The position numbers were made by a program, and so were the translations under genes. Below, piece after piece: positions 56,218 to 64,000 of a stretch of DNA of 64,000 bases. How positions within the stretch are numbered: position 1 is the stretch's first letter; each line of letters opens with the position of its first letter. Under the pieces are notes generated by a model. The model was not told the origin of the DNA. It saw nothing but the letters and a program-made list of their open reading frames with translations, and searched no databases. The stretch is from Alkalinema sp. CACIAM 70d. GTDB taxonomy: Bacteria > Cyanobacteriota > Cyanobacteriia > Leptolyngbyales > Leptolyngbyaceae. The stretch is taken from assembly GCA_002148405.1 (NCBI GenBank), contig MUGG01000098.1, positions 62,001 through 126,000 on the forward strand. Direction: 5' to 3'.

Positions 56218-56424
56218 ATGTTTCTGACAGAACTTTCTCCACTAGTGAAGGAATTGACTCAGCAGCCGATCGCTTTCATGGGCGGTTTTGTATCAGGCTT
56301 GCTAAAGCTCAATCTGAACGATGATCCCATTAAAAGTTGGCTGGTGAAGCAGGGCATTGATCCCACAATGACTGTGCCAACTAATGCACCATCCACAGGG
56401 CCACAATCGATTTCGATCGATTGA
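56218..56424 (+). CDS. Small conserved-looking protein, unknown
   Basis: 68 residues: FLTELSPLVKELTQQPIAFMGGFVSGLLKLNLNDDPIKSWLVKQG, then a Thr/Pro/Ser tail. The core (QPxAFxGGFVSGLxxLNLxDDPxKSWL) resembles a short protein common in cyanobacteria; function unknown. A hydrophobic middle helix is possible but short. ATG 56218 is preceded by AGGTGTGAAGGTG. Confidence 0.6.
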   Translation: MFLTELSPLVKELTQQPIAFMGGFVSGLLKLNLNDDPIKSWLVKQGIDPTMTVPTNAPSTGPQSISID

Positions 56425-56981
56425 TTTATTAAGAATTTACAACTTAAAAACTCTTTTCTTTACGAATAGAAGCAATCCCAAAAGCTGTTACAAAATTTAG
56501 CTGGAAATTCCACTGATTTTGTAGCGGCGTTGTCTGCTGAGAAGAAAGTTAAGCGCTAAGATCTTGAATCTATTCCCTAAGATAGACTGGCTTCTCTTCC
56601 TTGGAATAGAGTTTCCTGCCTAACTGGAATTCAGCACTTCTAAGGCAGATCCCAGGAAAAGAAGGTAAGAGACAAAGTCAGGGCTAGGAGAAAGATTAAG
56701 TCTGTCGTGGGAAATTGTGCTCTTGCTGATGAATGGCTGAAATATCGCTTGATTGCTGCCCACTGAATGACTTCTAGAAGTTCACTCAACGAATTTCTAG
56801 CTCAATGAATTTCTACAAGTGGCATCAGCGTTGTGACGGATCTTCCCCAGCAGGTTTCTTGCCTCCCTAGACGATTCCTTGAAACCTTGCAGTTTAAAGG
56901 CTTGTAACTTTGAAGATTTGCAAACAGGAGAGAGGGCTTGGGCGGCAAGCAGCAACGTTACTCGTTCGGAAGTTCAAGCCC
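56425..56981. other. Long leader/intergenic before RRM gene
   Basis: About 560 bp. Tandem 16-bp units CTCAACGAATTTCTAG (56785-56800) and CTCAATGAATTTCTAC (56801-56816). The long noncoding stretch before the RRM gene may include a long 5' leader; promoter not identified. Confidence 0.5.
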
Positions 56982-57227
56982 ATGACTATTTACGTTGGAA
57001 ATCTCTCCTACAAAGCAACCGAGGATGATTTAAAAGAGGTTTTTGGAGAATATGGTTCAATTAAGCGCATTGTAGTTCCTACTGATCGGGAGACGGGTCG
57101 GGTACGTGGTTTTGCCTTTGTGGAGTTAGCCGAGGCTGCCCATGAGGATAATGCCATCAGCGAGTTGGATGGCGCTGAGTGGATGGGGCGTCAGTTACGG
57201 TTGAATAAAGCAAAACCCAAGGAATAG
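56982..57227 (+). CDS. RNA-binding protein, RRM type
   Basis: 81 residues from ATG 56982 (TIYVGNLSYKATEDDL); the longer frame upstream is not conserved. RNP2 is IYVGNL (3-8) and RNP1 RGFAFVEL (42-49). It lacks the Gly-rich tail, so it is of the short type of cyanobacterial Rbp proteins, which are involved in cold response and mRNA targeting near the thylakoid (known for the family). A bidirectional hairpin ends it. Confidence 0.93.
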   Translation: MTIYVGNLSYKATEDDLKEVFGEYGSIKRIVVPTDRETGRVRGFAFVELAEAAHEDNAISELDGAEWMGRQLRLNKAKPKE

Positions 57228-57263
57228 CAAGTTTTTAATCAACGATCGCTATGAATGGTACAG

Positions 57264-57289
57264 CTCTCTAAGCGTGGTCGCTTAGGGAG
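57264..57289. terminator. Bidirectional hairpin between RRM and glycosyltransferase genes
   Basis: CTCTCTAAGCG (57264-57274) pairs with CGCTTAGGGAG (57279-57289), 11 bp with one G-U and loop TGGT. It includes the stop codon of the convergent glycosyltransferase gene (57282-57284). Confidence 0.65.
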
Positions 57290-58322
57290 TTCGATCGTCC
57301 GGCTCGGCTCCTGCAATGCCAATCACTTCACGAACCCGATAAATGGGACGACCTTGGGATTCGTGGTAGGTTCGCATTCCCAATTCCGCCAAAAGGCCGA
57401 AACTAAATAATTGCAGCCCACTAATCAACAGCAATACTGTCAGAGTCAACAGCGGACGTTGACCAATATCCTCTCCAAATACAATTTTTACGTAAGCCAG
57501 ATAGAAGCCTAAAAGTACACCCAGTACCAACGCAATCAGCCCAAATAGGCCAAAGACGTGCATGGGTCGGGTGAGAAACTTACGCATAAAGGAAATCGTC
57601 AGCAAGTCCATGACGACCCGAAAGGTGCGATCGAGGCCATATTTACTGCGACCATAGCGGCGGGCATGGTGGCGTACCGGAACTTCGGTGATCCGCGCCC
57701 CTTCAATAAAAGCAAGGGCGGGTAAAAAGCGGTGCAATTCACCGTAAAGGTTCATATCGGCCACCAACTCCGATCGATAGGCTTTGAGGGAACAGCCGTA
57801 GTCATGGAGTTTGACGCCTGTCACTTGCCCAATCAGCCAATTGGCAATTTTGGAGGGAATGACGCGGGTTAGGGCTTTGTCCTGACGATCCTTGCGCCAA
57901 CCGCTGACGAGGTCATAGCCTTCGTGTAACTTGTTCCACAGCATGGGAATATCCGCTGGGTCGTTTTGCAAATCCCCATCCAGCGTAATTACGACTTTCC
58001 CTTGGGCGTACTTGAACCCCGCTGCGATCGCAGCAGTTTGCCCATAGTTGCGCCGGAGGATGACGACCCGCAGCTGGGGCCGATCGGCGGCTTGCTGTTT
58101 CAAAATCCCATCCGATCCATCCTGGGAGCCATCATCCACACAAATCACTTCATGGGTTAATCCACTTTCGACTAAACTCTGGCCGATCGCGTCGAGCAAA
58201 AAGGGCAAACTTTCCGCTTCGTTGTAGATAGGTACAACGATCGATAATTCAGGGTGCGATTCAGGCGTGGCCAGCGGATTGGAGGGAACGGGCGCAGATT
58301 CGTAAACAGGGGACATGACCAT
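57282..58322 (-). CDS. Family 2 glycosyltransferase (DPM/GtrB-like)
   Basis: 346 residues. N-terminal GT-A domain: VVPIYNEAESLPFLLDAI, DDGSQDGS, LDGDLQNDPADIP (metal-binding DxD-like) and SGWRKDR. Two C-terminal membrane helices (about 254-280 and 297-317) anchor it. Such enzymes transfer a sugar to polyprenyl phosphate on the cytosolic face. Donor is unknown. Start is ATG 58322 or, six nt inside, 58316. Confidence 0.92.
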   Translation of the reverse strand: MVMSPVYESAPVPSNPLATPESHPELSIVVPIYNEAESLPFLLDAIGQSLVESGLTHEVICVDDGSQDGSDGILKQQAADRPQLRVVILRRNYGQTAAIAAGFKYAQGKVVITLDGDLQNDPADIPMLWNKLHEGYDLVSGWRKDRQDKALTRVIPSKIANWLIGQVTGVKLHDYGCSLKAYRSELVADMNLYGELHRFLPALAFIEGARITEVPVRHHARRYGRSKYGLDRTFRVVMDLLTISFMRKFLTRPMHVFGLFGLIALVLGVLLGFYLAYVKIVFGEDIGQRPLLTLTVLLLISGLQLFSFGLLAELGMRTYHESQGRPIYRVREVIGIAGAEPDDRTP

Positions 58323-58676
58323 GACAGCCTTCGGGGAATCTCAAGAGGGCAGAGGCGTGAGGATGAACGGATTAATCGTCAGTGTTAACAGTAACCGTTA
58401 ATGGGATGGCGATCTAGTCTACCCTAGGGAAAGTTGCAGAGGTCTGGAACCTTTGGAATAACTTACGTTGGAATCTAACTGGCGTGATTTCTTCTCCAAC
58501 GGAATGGCTGTGAGTAATGCCATCAATCTGGATAGGCTGTTTCCGGGGGTAAGTTTCCGGGGGTAAGTTTCCGGAGGCCAGTTGTTCGGTTGTGCGGTCT
58601 ATAATTTTCTGTAAATTGTTTGTTACCTTAAGTTGAAATTGTTCGTTACCTTCTGGATTCACCAAGGAGACTGTGT
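58323..58676. other. Divergent intergenic with 14-bp repeats
   Basis: 350 bp. TTTCCGGGGGTAAG occurs twice exactly (58540-58553, 58554-58567) and once altered (58568). AAATTGTTTGTTACCTT and AAATTGTTCGTTACCTT form a second imperfect pair (about 58615-58652). Confidence 0.65.
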
Positions 58677-59510
58677 GTGAGTAAGGCTGGTTGGCCCGGA
58701 AAACCCTCAAAACTCTCTTCGTCTTCCTTTGATGATGATTTGCCAGAAGCAACTCGGGAAACGTTAACCAGTCAGCCCCAGAAAAAATTGCCGCCGCTGA
58801 TGGGGATTGTTGGACTAGCGATTGTGGTGGCGATCGGGGGAGCTGGCTGGTGGGCAGTCTCTCGCAACCCGATTGCATCGCCCCCGGTGTCTAGTCCGTC
58901 GGCGAACAATGCCAATCCTGCAGGTGCCCCAGCAGGAACCGTCCTGAACCACTATCCCTATCCCGAATCTCCCGCAGCGGAATTAGAGCCGATTACGGCA
59001 GATGGGGGGTTGAAGCTGCGTAAGGCCGCCGCCCAAGCTTACAAAGAGATGGCCGCCGCTGCACAAGCTGAAGGCATCAGCTTAATGCCGTTGTCTGCTT
59101 TTCGATCGATCGCAGAGCAAGAACAGGTCTTTCTCTCCTTGAAGCAGCAGCGGATCCAAACAGCGGAGCAACGGGCAGCGGTCAGTGCCCCTCCCGGTTA
59201 TAGTGAGCACCATACGGGCTATGCGATCGATATTGGGGATGGCAACGTCCCTGCGACCAACTTAAGTCCCGATTTTGAGCAAACGGCAGCCTTTAAATGG
59301 TTGCAAGCCAATGCACCACGCTACAACTTTGAAATGTCGTTTCCCAAAAACAATAAACAAGGCGTGTCCTACGAACCTTGGCATTGGCGGTTTGTCGGCG
59401 ATCGACAGAGTTTAGAAACCTTCTTTAAAGCTCGAGGCCAACAACCAAGCAATCCTGGAGTGGTTTCGCCAACGGTAACCCCAGAACAACCCTCCTCTGA
59501 GAGCCCTTAA
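58677..59510 (+). CDS. M15 family D-alanyl-D-alanine carboxypeptidase (VanY-like)
   Basis: 277 residues, GTG start. One membrane helix (about 41-61) places the catalytic domain outside the plasma membrane. Zinc site complete: H178 and D185 in SEHHTGYAID and H236 in PWHWRF. Trims the terminal D-Ala of peptidoglycan stem peptides. A Pro/Ser/Asn linker (68-88) joins anchor to domain. Probably cotranscribed with the next gene (70 nt apart). Confidence 0.92.
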   Translation: MSKAGWPGKPSKLSSSSFDDDLPEATRETLTSQPQKKLPPLMGIVGLAIVVAIGGAGWWAVSRNPIASPPVSSPSANNANPAGAPAGTVLNHYPYPESPAAELEPITADGGLKLRKAAAQAYKEMAAAAQAEGISLMPLSAFRSIAEQEQVFLSLKQQRIQTAEQRAAVSAPPGYSEHHTGYAIDIGDGNVPATNLSPDFEQTAAFKWLQANAPRYNFEMSFPKNNKQGVSYEPWHWRFVGDRQSLETFFKARGQQPSNPGVVSPTVTPEQPSSESP

Positions 59511-59580
59511 CTGGGAAATTTGGGGTTCCAACCATGCTGGCGGGCTATCTTGTGTGATTTTTGGAATTTTAATCTGCCCT

Positions 59581-60300
59581 ATGAATCAACTGTCTTTAAA
59601 TTTGGTGGCGATCGCAGTATTTGCAATGACCCTAACGACACTGTTGGGGCCATTGCTGCACATTTCACCAGCGATCCCTGCCATTGCAATTTTTGGAATG
59701 ATGGCGATCGGGACGCTGGATGCCTTTAGCTTTCAAGGCCAGGGGCAGAATGTGCTTCTGGACTGGATTGCAGGGTTTTCCCCAGCCCACCGTGAACGGA
59801 TTATTCGCCATGAGGCCGGCCATTTCCTAGTGGCGCAGCAGTTGGGTATTTCCGTTACAGACTATTCCCTGACGGCTTGGGAAGCATTAAGAAAAGGCTT
59901 TGCAGGGCAAGGCGGCATTCAGTTTGATACCCAGGAGTTGGATCAGCAATTGCAACAGGGTAAACTTTCGGCGCAGTGGCTCGATCGCTTCTGCACCGTC
60001 TGGATGGCAGGCGTTGCAGCGGAAAAATGGCAGTATGGCAATGCTGAGGGCGGATCGGACGATCGACTCAAGCTACGGGCAGTGCTGAACCACCTCAAAT
60101 TCTCCGATGCTGAAGCTGAACAAAAGGAACGGCTCTGTGTTCTGCGGGCGAAAACGCTGTTGGAAGAAAACTCGGCAGCTTACGACGCCTTGGTGGAGGC
60201 GTTAACCCGTCGGGACTCCGTAGCCGATTGCCAAGCCGTTTTAGCCGCACATTTGACATCCACAGCGCTCACATCCACCTCAATCAACCAGGGGGCTTGA
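59581..60300 (+). CDS. Membrane protein with HEAGH motif, FtsH-peptidase-like without AAA domain
   Basis: 239 residues from ATG 59581; an ATG 27 nt upstream is possible. Two membrane helices (about 5-25 and 30-48), then HEAGHFLVAQQLGI (H77, E78, H81) and TVWMAGVAAEKWQYGNAEGGSDDRLKLR, which resembles the M41 peptidase part of FtsH. The AAA ATPase module is missing. Annotated in cyanobacteria as ATP-dependent Zn protease, but without an ATPase here; may be a stand-alone metallopeptidase or a pseudoenzyme. Confidence 0.8.
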   Translation: MNQLSLNLVAIAVFAMTLTTLLGPLLHISPAIPAIAIFGMMAIGTLDAFSFQGQGQNVLLDWIAGFSPAHRERIIRHEAGHFLVAQQLGISVTDYSLTAWEALRKGFAGQGGIQFDTQELDQQLQQGKLSAQWLDRFCTVWMAGVAAEKWQYGNAEGGSDDRLKLRAVLNHLKFSDAEAEQKERLCVLRAKTLLEENSAAYDALVEALTRRDSVADCQAVLAAHLTSTALTSTSINQGA

Positions 60301-60301
60301 T

Positions 60302-61579
60302 TTAATCTGCTGCCCGATCTGGAGATTCCCGCGATTCTAGAGACTCTTCCAATTGGGAGTTGGTAGGAGATCGATCGGTCAACTCTTCACCAGAATTACG
60401 TTGGAGAATAACCAAAGGTTCGATATCATCTGTGGCTGCTGGAGTTGGCTCGGGCAAGTTCTTGCCAGTTGTTTGGGCGACTTTAGTCTTAGCGGTAGTC
60501 TTAGCGGTCTGTAGGGTCTTAGCGGTTTGTAACTTTGGAACGATCGCAAAATCTGCTTCTGTCCATTTATCTAAAATATCTTTAACGACAATTTCATGGA
60601 TCCAAACCTGGCCGACGACGGTTAAGGGTAAGGCCAGCAAGAGCCCTAGAAAGCCAAAAAACGTAGCGAAGAAAAACTGTGATAGCAATGTCACCGCCGG
60701 AATGAGGGAAACCTGCTGGGCCATGACGTAGGGCGTCAAAACATTCGTTTCCAATTGTTGTACTGCAAAGTAAAGAATCAACACCGCAACAGATTTCCAC
60801 GGGGCATCCAGCAACGCGATCGCCATAGGGGGCACCACACTAATTGCAGGGCCAATGTTGGGAATAAACGTAAGCAGACCCGCCAAAATGCCGTTGGCAA
60901 AGGGTAAGGGAATGTGCAGAATCCATAGACCCAGGCCACTAAAGCCGCCAATCACCGCCATATTAAATAGAATCCCCACCAGCCAGCCCCGCAGAGACTC
61001 TTCACACTTCAGCAAAATATCGTTGATGCGGCGACGGTAAAAAGATGGAAAGCACCGTACAAAGACCCGACGGTATTGTTCAGGATCCACTAAAAACATG
61101 ATTGCAAGAATCACGACCAGCAGAATATTTAAAATGGCTCCCAAGGTGCCTGAAAAGAAGGCAAAGGAACTGCCTAAGAGCCGATTTGCGATGGGTTGTA
61201 ACTGTGGAACTAGGCTATCGACATCGGGTATGGAGGCTTGAAGGAAAGGGGGGGCAAAGCTACGGGCATCGTCTAACCAGGTGTTGACCCGATCGAGTCC
61301 CTTAGGAAACAGGGTGGTTAATTGCTGAAATTGATCGGCGAAGGGTGGAATAATCAACCACATTGACAGGAATAGAATGCCGAAAATCCCTACGATCGAC
61401 AAAATTAATGAAGGTGCTCGCTTAATCCCCAGTTTTTGAATTTGCCGCGCTCCCGTATTTAAGGCAGAAGCTAGTACCACAGCGGCAAAAATCAGCATCA
61501 ACACATTGCGAATTTGCCAGAGAATAAATAGCGCAATGCCCAAGGCTAAAAGACCAACCCAATGTCCTAACTCCATCAC
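60302..61579 (-). CDS. AI-2E family transporter (PerM-like)
   Basis: 425 residues, about eight membrane helices. Conserved FIPNIGPAISVVPPMAIALLD and PYVMAQQVSLIPAVTLLSQFFFATFFGFLGLLLALPLTVVGQVWI. Family members export small solutes or act as Na+/H+ antiporters; AI-2 export is known for TqsA only. The Lys/Thr-rich tail contains short in-frame repeats (LQTAKT / TTAKT). The stop abuts the preceding convergent gene. Confidence 0.9.
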   Translation of the reverse strand: MMELGHWVGLLALGIALFILWQIRNVLMLIFAAVVLASALNTGARQIQKLGIKRAPSLILSIVGIFGILFLSMWLIIPPFADQFQQLTTLFPKGLDRVNTWLDDARSFAPPFLQASIPDVDSLVPQLQPIANRLLGSSFAFFSGTLGAILNILLVVILAIMFLVDPEQYRRVFVRCFPSFYRRRINDILLKCEESLRGWLVGILFNMAVIGGFSGLGLWILHIPLPFANGILAGLLTFIPNIGPAISVVPPMAIALLDAPWKSVAVLILYFAVQQLETNVLTPYVMAQQVSLIPAVTLLSQFFFATFFGFLGLLLALPLTVVGQVWIHEIVVKDILDKWTEADFAIVPKLQTAKTLQTAKTTAKTKVAQTTGKNLPEPTPAATDDIEPLVILQRNSGEELTDRSPTNSQLEESLESRESPDRAAD

Positions 61580-61599
61580 TCCTCTCTCCTGCTGACTCG

Positions 61600-61644
61600 A
61601 TTCGATTGCCTATAATTCGATTGCCTATGATTTGGTCGCCTATG
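61600..61644. repeat. 15-bp tandem repeat upstream of the AI-2E gene
   Basis: ATTCGATTGCCTATA (61600-61614), ATTCGATTGCCTATG (61615-61629) and ATTTGGTCGCCTATG (61630-61644). It lies between the small membrane gene stop and the AI-2E start. Confidence 0.8.
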
Positions 61645-61864
61645 GATTGGATGGGGTCGATCGATCGGATTGCAGAGAACGATCAGAAGCTGTTTGCGAT
61701 CTAAAGGCTAAAAATCCTGCTAAGACGATGGTGGGCAGGAGCACTGCAATGATTGCATTCATTGGCGTGGGAGCGATCGTGATATTAGGCGCAAGGTATT
61801 TAATCCCTAGGGTAATCACGATGGACGCGGCCAAAACCTTAAGTACAGTTCCCAAATGATTCAT
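61640..61864 (-). CDS. Small two-helix membrane protein, unknown
   Basis: 74 residues: two hydrophobic segments (about 6-24 and 35-53) joined by a short polar loop, then a polar Ser/Asp tail. It resembles small membrane proteins of cyanobacteria without known role. Same strand as the AI-2E gene, 60 bp upstream, so possibly cotranscribed. The opposite strand also has an open frame here, but it has poorer protein features. Confidence 0.55.
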   Translation of the reverse strand: MNHLGTVLKVLAASIVITLGIKYLAPNITIAPTPMNAIIAVLLPTIVLAGFLAFRSQTASDRSLQSDRSTPSNP

Positions 61865-62038
61865 ACAGTGAGGGTTTGATGATGGAGGGTTTGATAATAA
61901 TGGAGCGAAGATAAAATACTATCTCCAAAGAAATCTGGAAGAAACGTCTTCATTGTCTCCAATAATGCCCGATCGGTGCTCCCTAATTTTGGCTTAGGTA
62001 AGATTGAGTCGATGATGCTCTCCCCGTGAGACTCCCAC

Positions 62039-62102
62039 TGATCGCTTTTGCCAGTGATCACTTTTGTCACTGATTGCTTTGACTACTGATTGCTTTTGCT
62101 AT
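62039..62102. repeat. Four 16-bp tandem units ending at the DUF1688 start
   Basis: TGATCGCTTTTGCCAG, TGATCACTTTTGTCAC, TGATTGCTTTGACTAC and TGATTGCTTTTGCTAT lie head to tail at 62039, 62055, 62071 and 62087. The last unit runs into the possible start codon ATG 62101. Confidence 0.85.
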
Positions 62103-63339
62103 GGCTTGTGCCTCTATAGTTCCTGCACCTATGGTTTCCGTCAGTTATCTACGATCTCCCCAAGCGATTCGGACTCAAGCTCAGTATTTGCTGGAACTTG
62201 GGTTGGCCGATCGCCTCCACCATTTTCAAGTGGATCTGACGCGCTTGGATGCGGTGGCAGACTATGTGATTGAAATCATGCAGCGGGATTATCCGAACGG
62301 CAATATCCCCTTCCATAGCCGTTGGCGACATTTTCCTGCCGATCGGATTGCCCCCCTCCTGCAAAATTTGGATGTCTGGGAACGGGCTAAGGCGCAATTT
62401 GATTTGGTGATTCCCAGTGTATTGTTGGATGCGGGGGCGGGCCGTGCTTGGCGGTATCGAGATGCAGCAGGTCGGGTTTGGCAGCGATCGGAAGGGCTTG
62501 CTGTAGCCAGCTTAGATCTATTCTGGCAGGGTAAATTTTCACAAATGGGCGACTTAACCACCGATGCCCTGGGTCTGATCCAACTATCTCTCAATGACCT
62601 AGCGGCGGGATTGCAAGTCAGTGCAACCAATCCGATCGTTGGGTTGGAAGGGCGCTGGCAAATTCTGCAAAAGCTGGGGCAAATTCTGGCACGATCGCCG
62701 CAGTTTTTTGGCTCCGATCGACCTCGCTTGGGAAATCTTGTGGATTACTTCCAGTGCCAAGCGATTGATCAATCTCTCTCGGCGGTAACGATTTTCCAAA
62801 CGCTGCTGGAATCGCTCAGTGATCTATGGCCGCAACGCTGTGTGCTGGAGGGGCAGAATTTGGGAGATGTGTGGGCCTATACGCCTAGGGGGGCATCGGC
62901 TAGCGATCGGTCTGAAGCGGTCTCCTTCTTGGTACCGCTCCACAAACTTTCCCAATGGCTCACCTATTCCTTACTGGAACCCTTGATGGAATTGGGTTTG
63001 CGGATTATCGATTTGGATCAACTGACTGGGTTGGCGGAATATCGTAATGGTGGGCTGTGCTTGGATTTAGGACTCTTGCGTTTGAAGCAGCCCCAAGAAA
63101 CCCAGCGAGCCCATGCCGTAGGATCAGTGTTGGTGTTGGAGTGGCGGGCTTTGACGATCGCCCTTGTGGATTTAATCGCCGATCGCATCCGCCAGAAATT
63201 ACAGAAAACCGCCGTTGAACTGCCCCTAGTCAAAATTCTGCAAGGGGGCACCTGGAGCGCTGGACGGACGATCGCTCAAATCCTTCGCCCCGAGGGTAGT
63301 CCACCCATTTTGATTGAAAGTGATGGAACAGTATTCTAG
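62101..63339 (+). CDS. DUF1688 family protein (Urc4-like)
   Basis: 412 residues; ATG 62131 (MVSVSYLRSP) may be the true start, since relatives begin near SYLRSPQAIR and the ATG 62101 lies at a tandem repeat. Conserved: VIPSVLLDAGAGRAWRYRDAAG, RSEGLAVASLDLFWQGKFS, FHSRWRHF and VPLHKLSQWLTYSLLEPL. The fungal homologue Urc4 takes part in uracil catabolism; the bacterial biochemical role is not settled. Stands alone ahead of tRNA-Cys. Confidence 0.88.
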   Translation: MACASIVPAPMVSVSYLRSPQAIRTQAQYLLELGLADRLHHFQVDLTRLDAVADYVIEIMQRDYPNGNIPFHSRWRHFPADRIAPLLQNLDVWERAKAQFDLVIPSVLLDAGAGRAWRYRDAAGRVWQRSEGLAVASLDLFWQGKFSQMGDLTTDALGLIQLSLNDLAAGLQVSATNPIVGLEGRWQILQKLGQILARSPQFFGSDRPRLGNLVDYFQCQAIDQSLSAVTIFQTLLESLSDLWPQRCVLEGQNLGDVWAYTPRGASASDRSEAVSFLVPLHKLSQWLTYSLLEPLMELGLRIIDLDQLTGLAEYRNGGLCLDLGLLRLKQPQETQRAHAVGSVLVLEWRALTIALVDLIADRIRQKLQKTAVELPLVKILQGGTWSAGRTIAQILRPEGSPPILIESDGTVF

Positions 63340-63378
63340 AAATGGCGATCATTTGCTATATTAATAAACGTGCAATGC

Positions 63379-63449
63379 GGCGGCATGGCCAAGTGGTAAG
63401 GCAGGGGACTGCAAATCCCTTACCCCCAGTTCGAATCTGGGTGCCGCCT
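63379..63449 (+). tRNA. tRNA-Cys (GCA)
   Basis: 71-nt cloverleaf. Acceptor GGCGGCA pairs with TGCCGCC, the discriminator is T (needed for Cys identity), the anticodon GCA is at 63411-63413, and the T-loop is TTCGAAT. CCA is not encoded. Confidence 0.96.
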
Positions 63450-63578
63450 TCTTAAATGATTGCTAGACGTAATCCTGGGCAAGCGAGCCAAGCTTAGGCG
63501 AGAAGTTTCGACTAGCTCCCTTGATGTAATCCTTGAAGGGAGCTTGCAACTTTAGTTTACAAGCCCCGTCAACTGTCC

Positions 63579-64000
63579 TTACCGCCAAAAATCCTGGGTG
63601 ATTTCTGCACGCTGATCCTGCTCTATCGCGTCACGTTGGTAGCTTTCTGCCATTTTTCGAAGAGATGCTGCTGTTCGTGGCCAGCGATCGCCAATTTGAC
63701 GTGCATCATTCTGATACCGCTCTACAAGTGCGCGTTCTTGTTCTCCACCATCAGTAGGCATCCTAACTGTCACTCCACGATTATTTAGAATCTGGATTTG
63801 CCAGCTATTTTCAATATCTGAGCTTGCTAACTCTTCAATTAGATCCCGCACTGCTTGGTGAGGCCAAACTCCATCAGGGTCGATTGGAGAAAACGCAAGC
63901 GAATGCCCAATGTAAATATCAGCTACTTCAGTTCGACCACATTCGGCAGCAAGCTCCCTTGCCTGCATGACCCATGCTCGAAGAGCTTCAGCATCAACTG
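63579..64000 (-). CDS. Hypothetical protein, 5' part cut by window end
   Basis: The frame is open from 64000 to the stop at 63579. An internal Met occurs at 63968, but relatives begin earlier and codons before it (VDAEALRAWV) fit the same protein, so the start lies outside. The seen part reads GRTEVADIYIGHSLAFSPIDPDGVWPHQAVRDLIEELASSDIENSWQIQ and then GGEQERALVERYQNDARQIGDRWPRTAASLRKMAESYQRDA. It resembles the C-terminal part of a family spread in many bacteria without known function. Confidence 0.65.
   Translation of the reverse strand, partial: VDAEALRAWVMQARELAAECGRTEVADIYIGHSLAFSPIDPDGVWPHQAVRDLIEELASSDIENSWQIQILNNRGVTVRMPTDGGEQERALVERYQNDARQIGDRWPRTAASLRKMAESYQRDAIEQDQRAEITQDFWR

Noticed and set aside
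58414..58878. 154-codon minus-strand frame between glycosyltransferase and M15 peptidase genes
   Set aside because: It runs antisense through the signal-anchor of the M15 gene and contains the translated 14-bp repeats; no family features.
61632..61859. 75-codon plus-strand frame opposite the small membrane protein
   Set aside because: The minus-strand frame has the better two-helix layout and lies in line with the AI-2E gene; the plus frame is probably a shadow.

Overview
The window is chromosomal DNA from a cyanobacterium. Three things point that way. GCGATCGC/CGATCG palindromes (HIP1-type) occur throughout. NdhN, a subunit found in NDH-1 of oxygenic phototrophs, lies just upstream of the ribosomal cluster. 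The ribosomal cluster itself has the cyanobacterial order, starting at rplC, lacking rpsN and rpmD, and running on through rpoA-rplQ-truA-rplM-rpsI-rpmE to prfA. The class II ribonucleotide reductase with an intein and a PTPA-type C-terminal sorting signal fit the same assignment. The species cannot be fixed from the sequence alone.

Layout. 1-7.8 kb: the end of a malic enzyme gene, a universal stress protein, adenine deaminase, an AT-rich acyltransferase, an unusual phospholipase-D-like lipoprotein, an AlbA_2/Schlafen-like protein and an NTF2-like protein. 7.8-14.5 kb: an accessory, conflict-type island. It holds a Trypco1-like small protein, an orphan UPF0175 antitoxin-like protein, a 945-residue caspase-nSTAND-pentapeptide protein, then several small toxin-antitoxin-like modules. 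These modules are separated by decayed copies of the 3' tail of the caspase-nSTAND gene. 14.5-29.3 kb: ordinary single genes (htpG, surE, a Cache/HAMP histidine kinase, ddl, a CHAT-TPR protein, a HAD phosphatase, ndhN). 29.3-48.0 kb: a near-continuous plus-strand block of ribosomal protein genes with secY, adk, infA, rpoA, truA and prfA, preceded by a strong sigma-70-type promoter and a leader of about 460 nt that appears structured. 48.1-64.0 kb: mixed genes, including a Uma2 protein, intein-bearing nrdJ, cysE, an RRM RNA-binding protein, a family 2 glycosyltransferase, an M15 peptidase, an AI-2E family transporter, a DUF1688 protein, tRNA-Cys and a gene cut by the window end.

How it fits together. 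The ribosomal block supplies ribosome, secretion (SecY), nucleotide balance (Adk), initiation (IF1), transcription (RpoA) and termination (RF1) functions, probably as a few long transcripts with internal punctuation. One punctuation mark is a perfect 30-bp palindrome between rplO and secY. The 7.8-14.5 kb island is the best candidate for a little-described system: a predicted suicide protease fused to an NTPase switch and a pentapeptide sensor or scaffold, next to small proteins of families known from bacterial conflict systems. An evident duplication history has left TA-like modules behind tail fragments of the large gene.

A second genome-scale feature is the high density of short tandem duplications (periods of 12-17 bp) in intergenic DNA. 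Several of them start exactly at, or overlap, stop codons.
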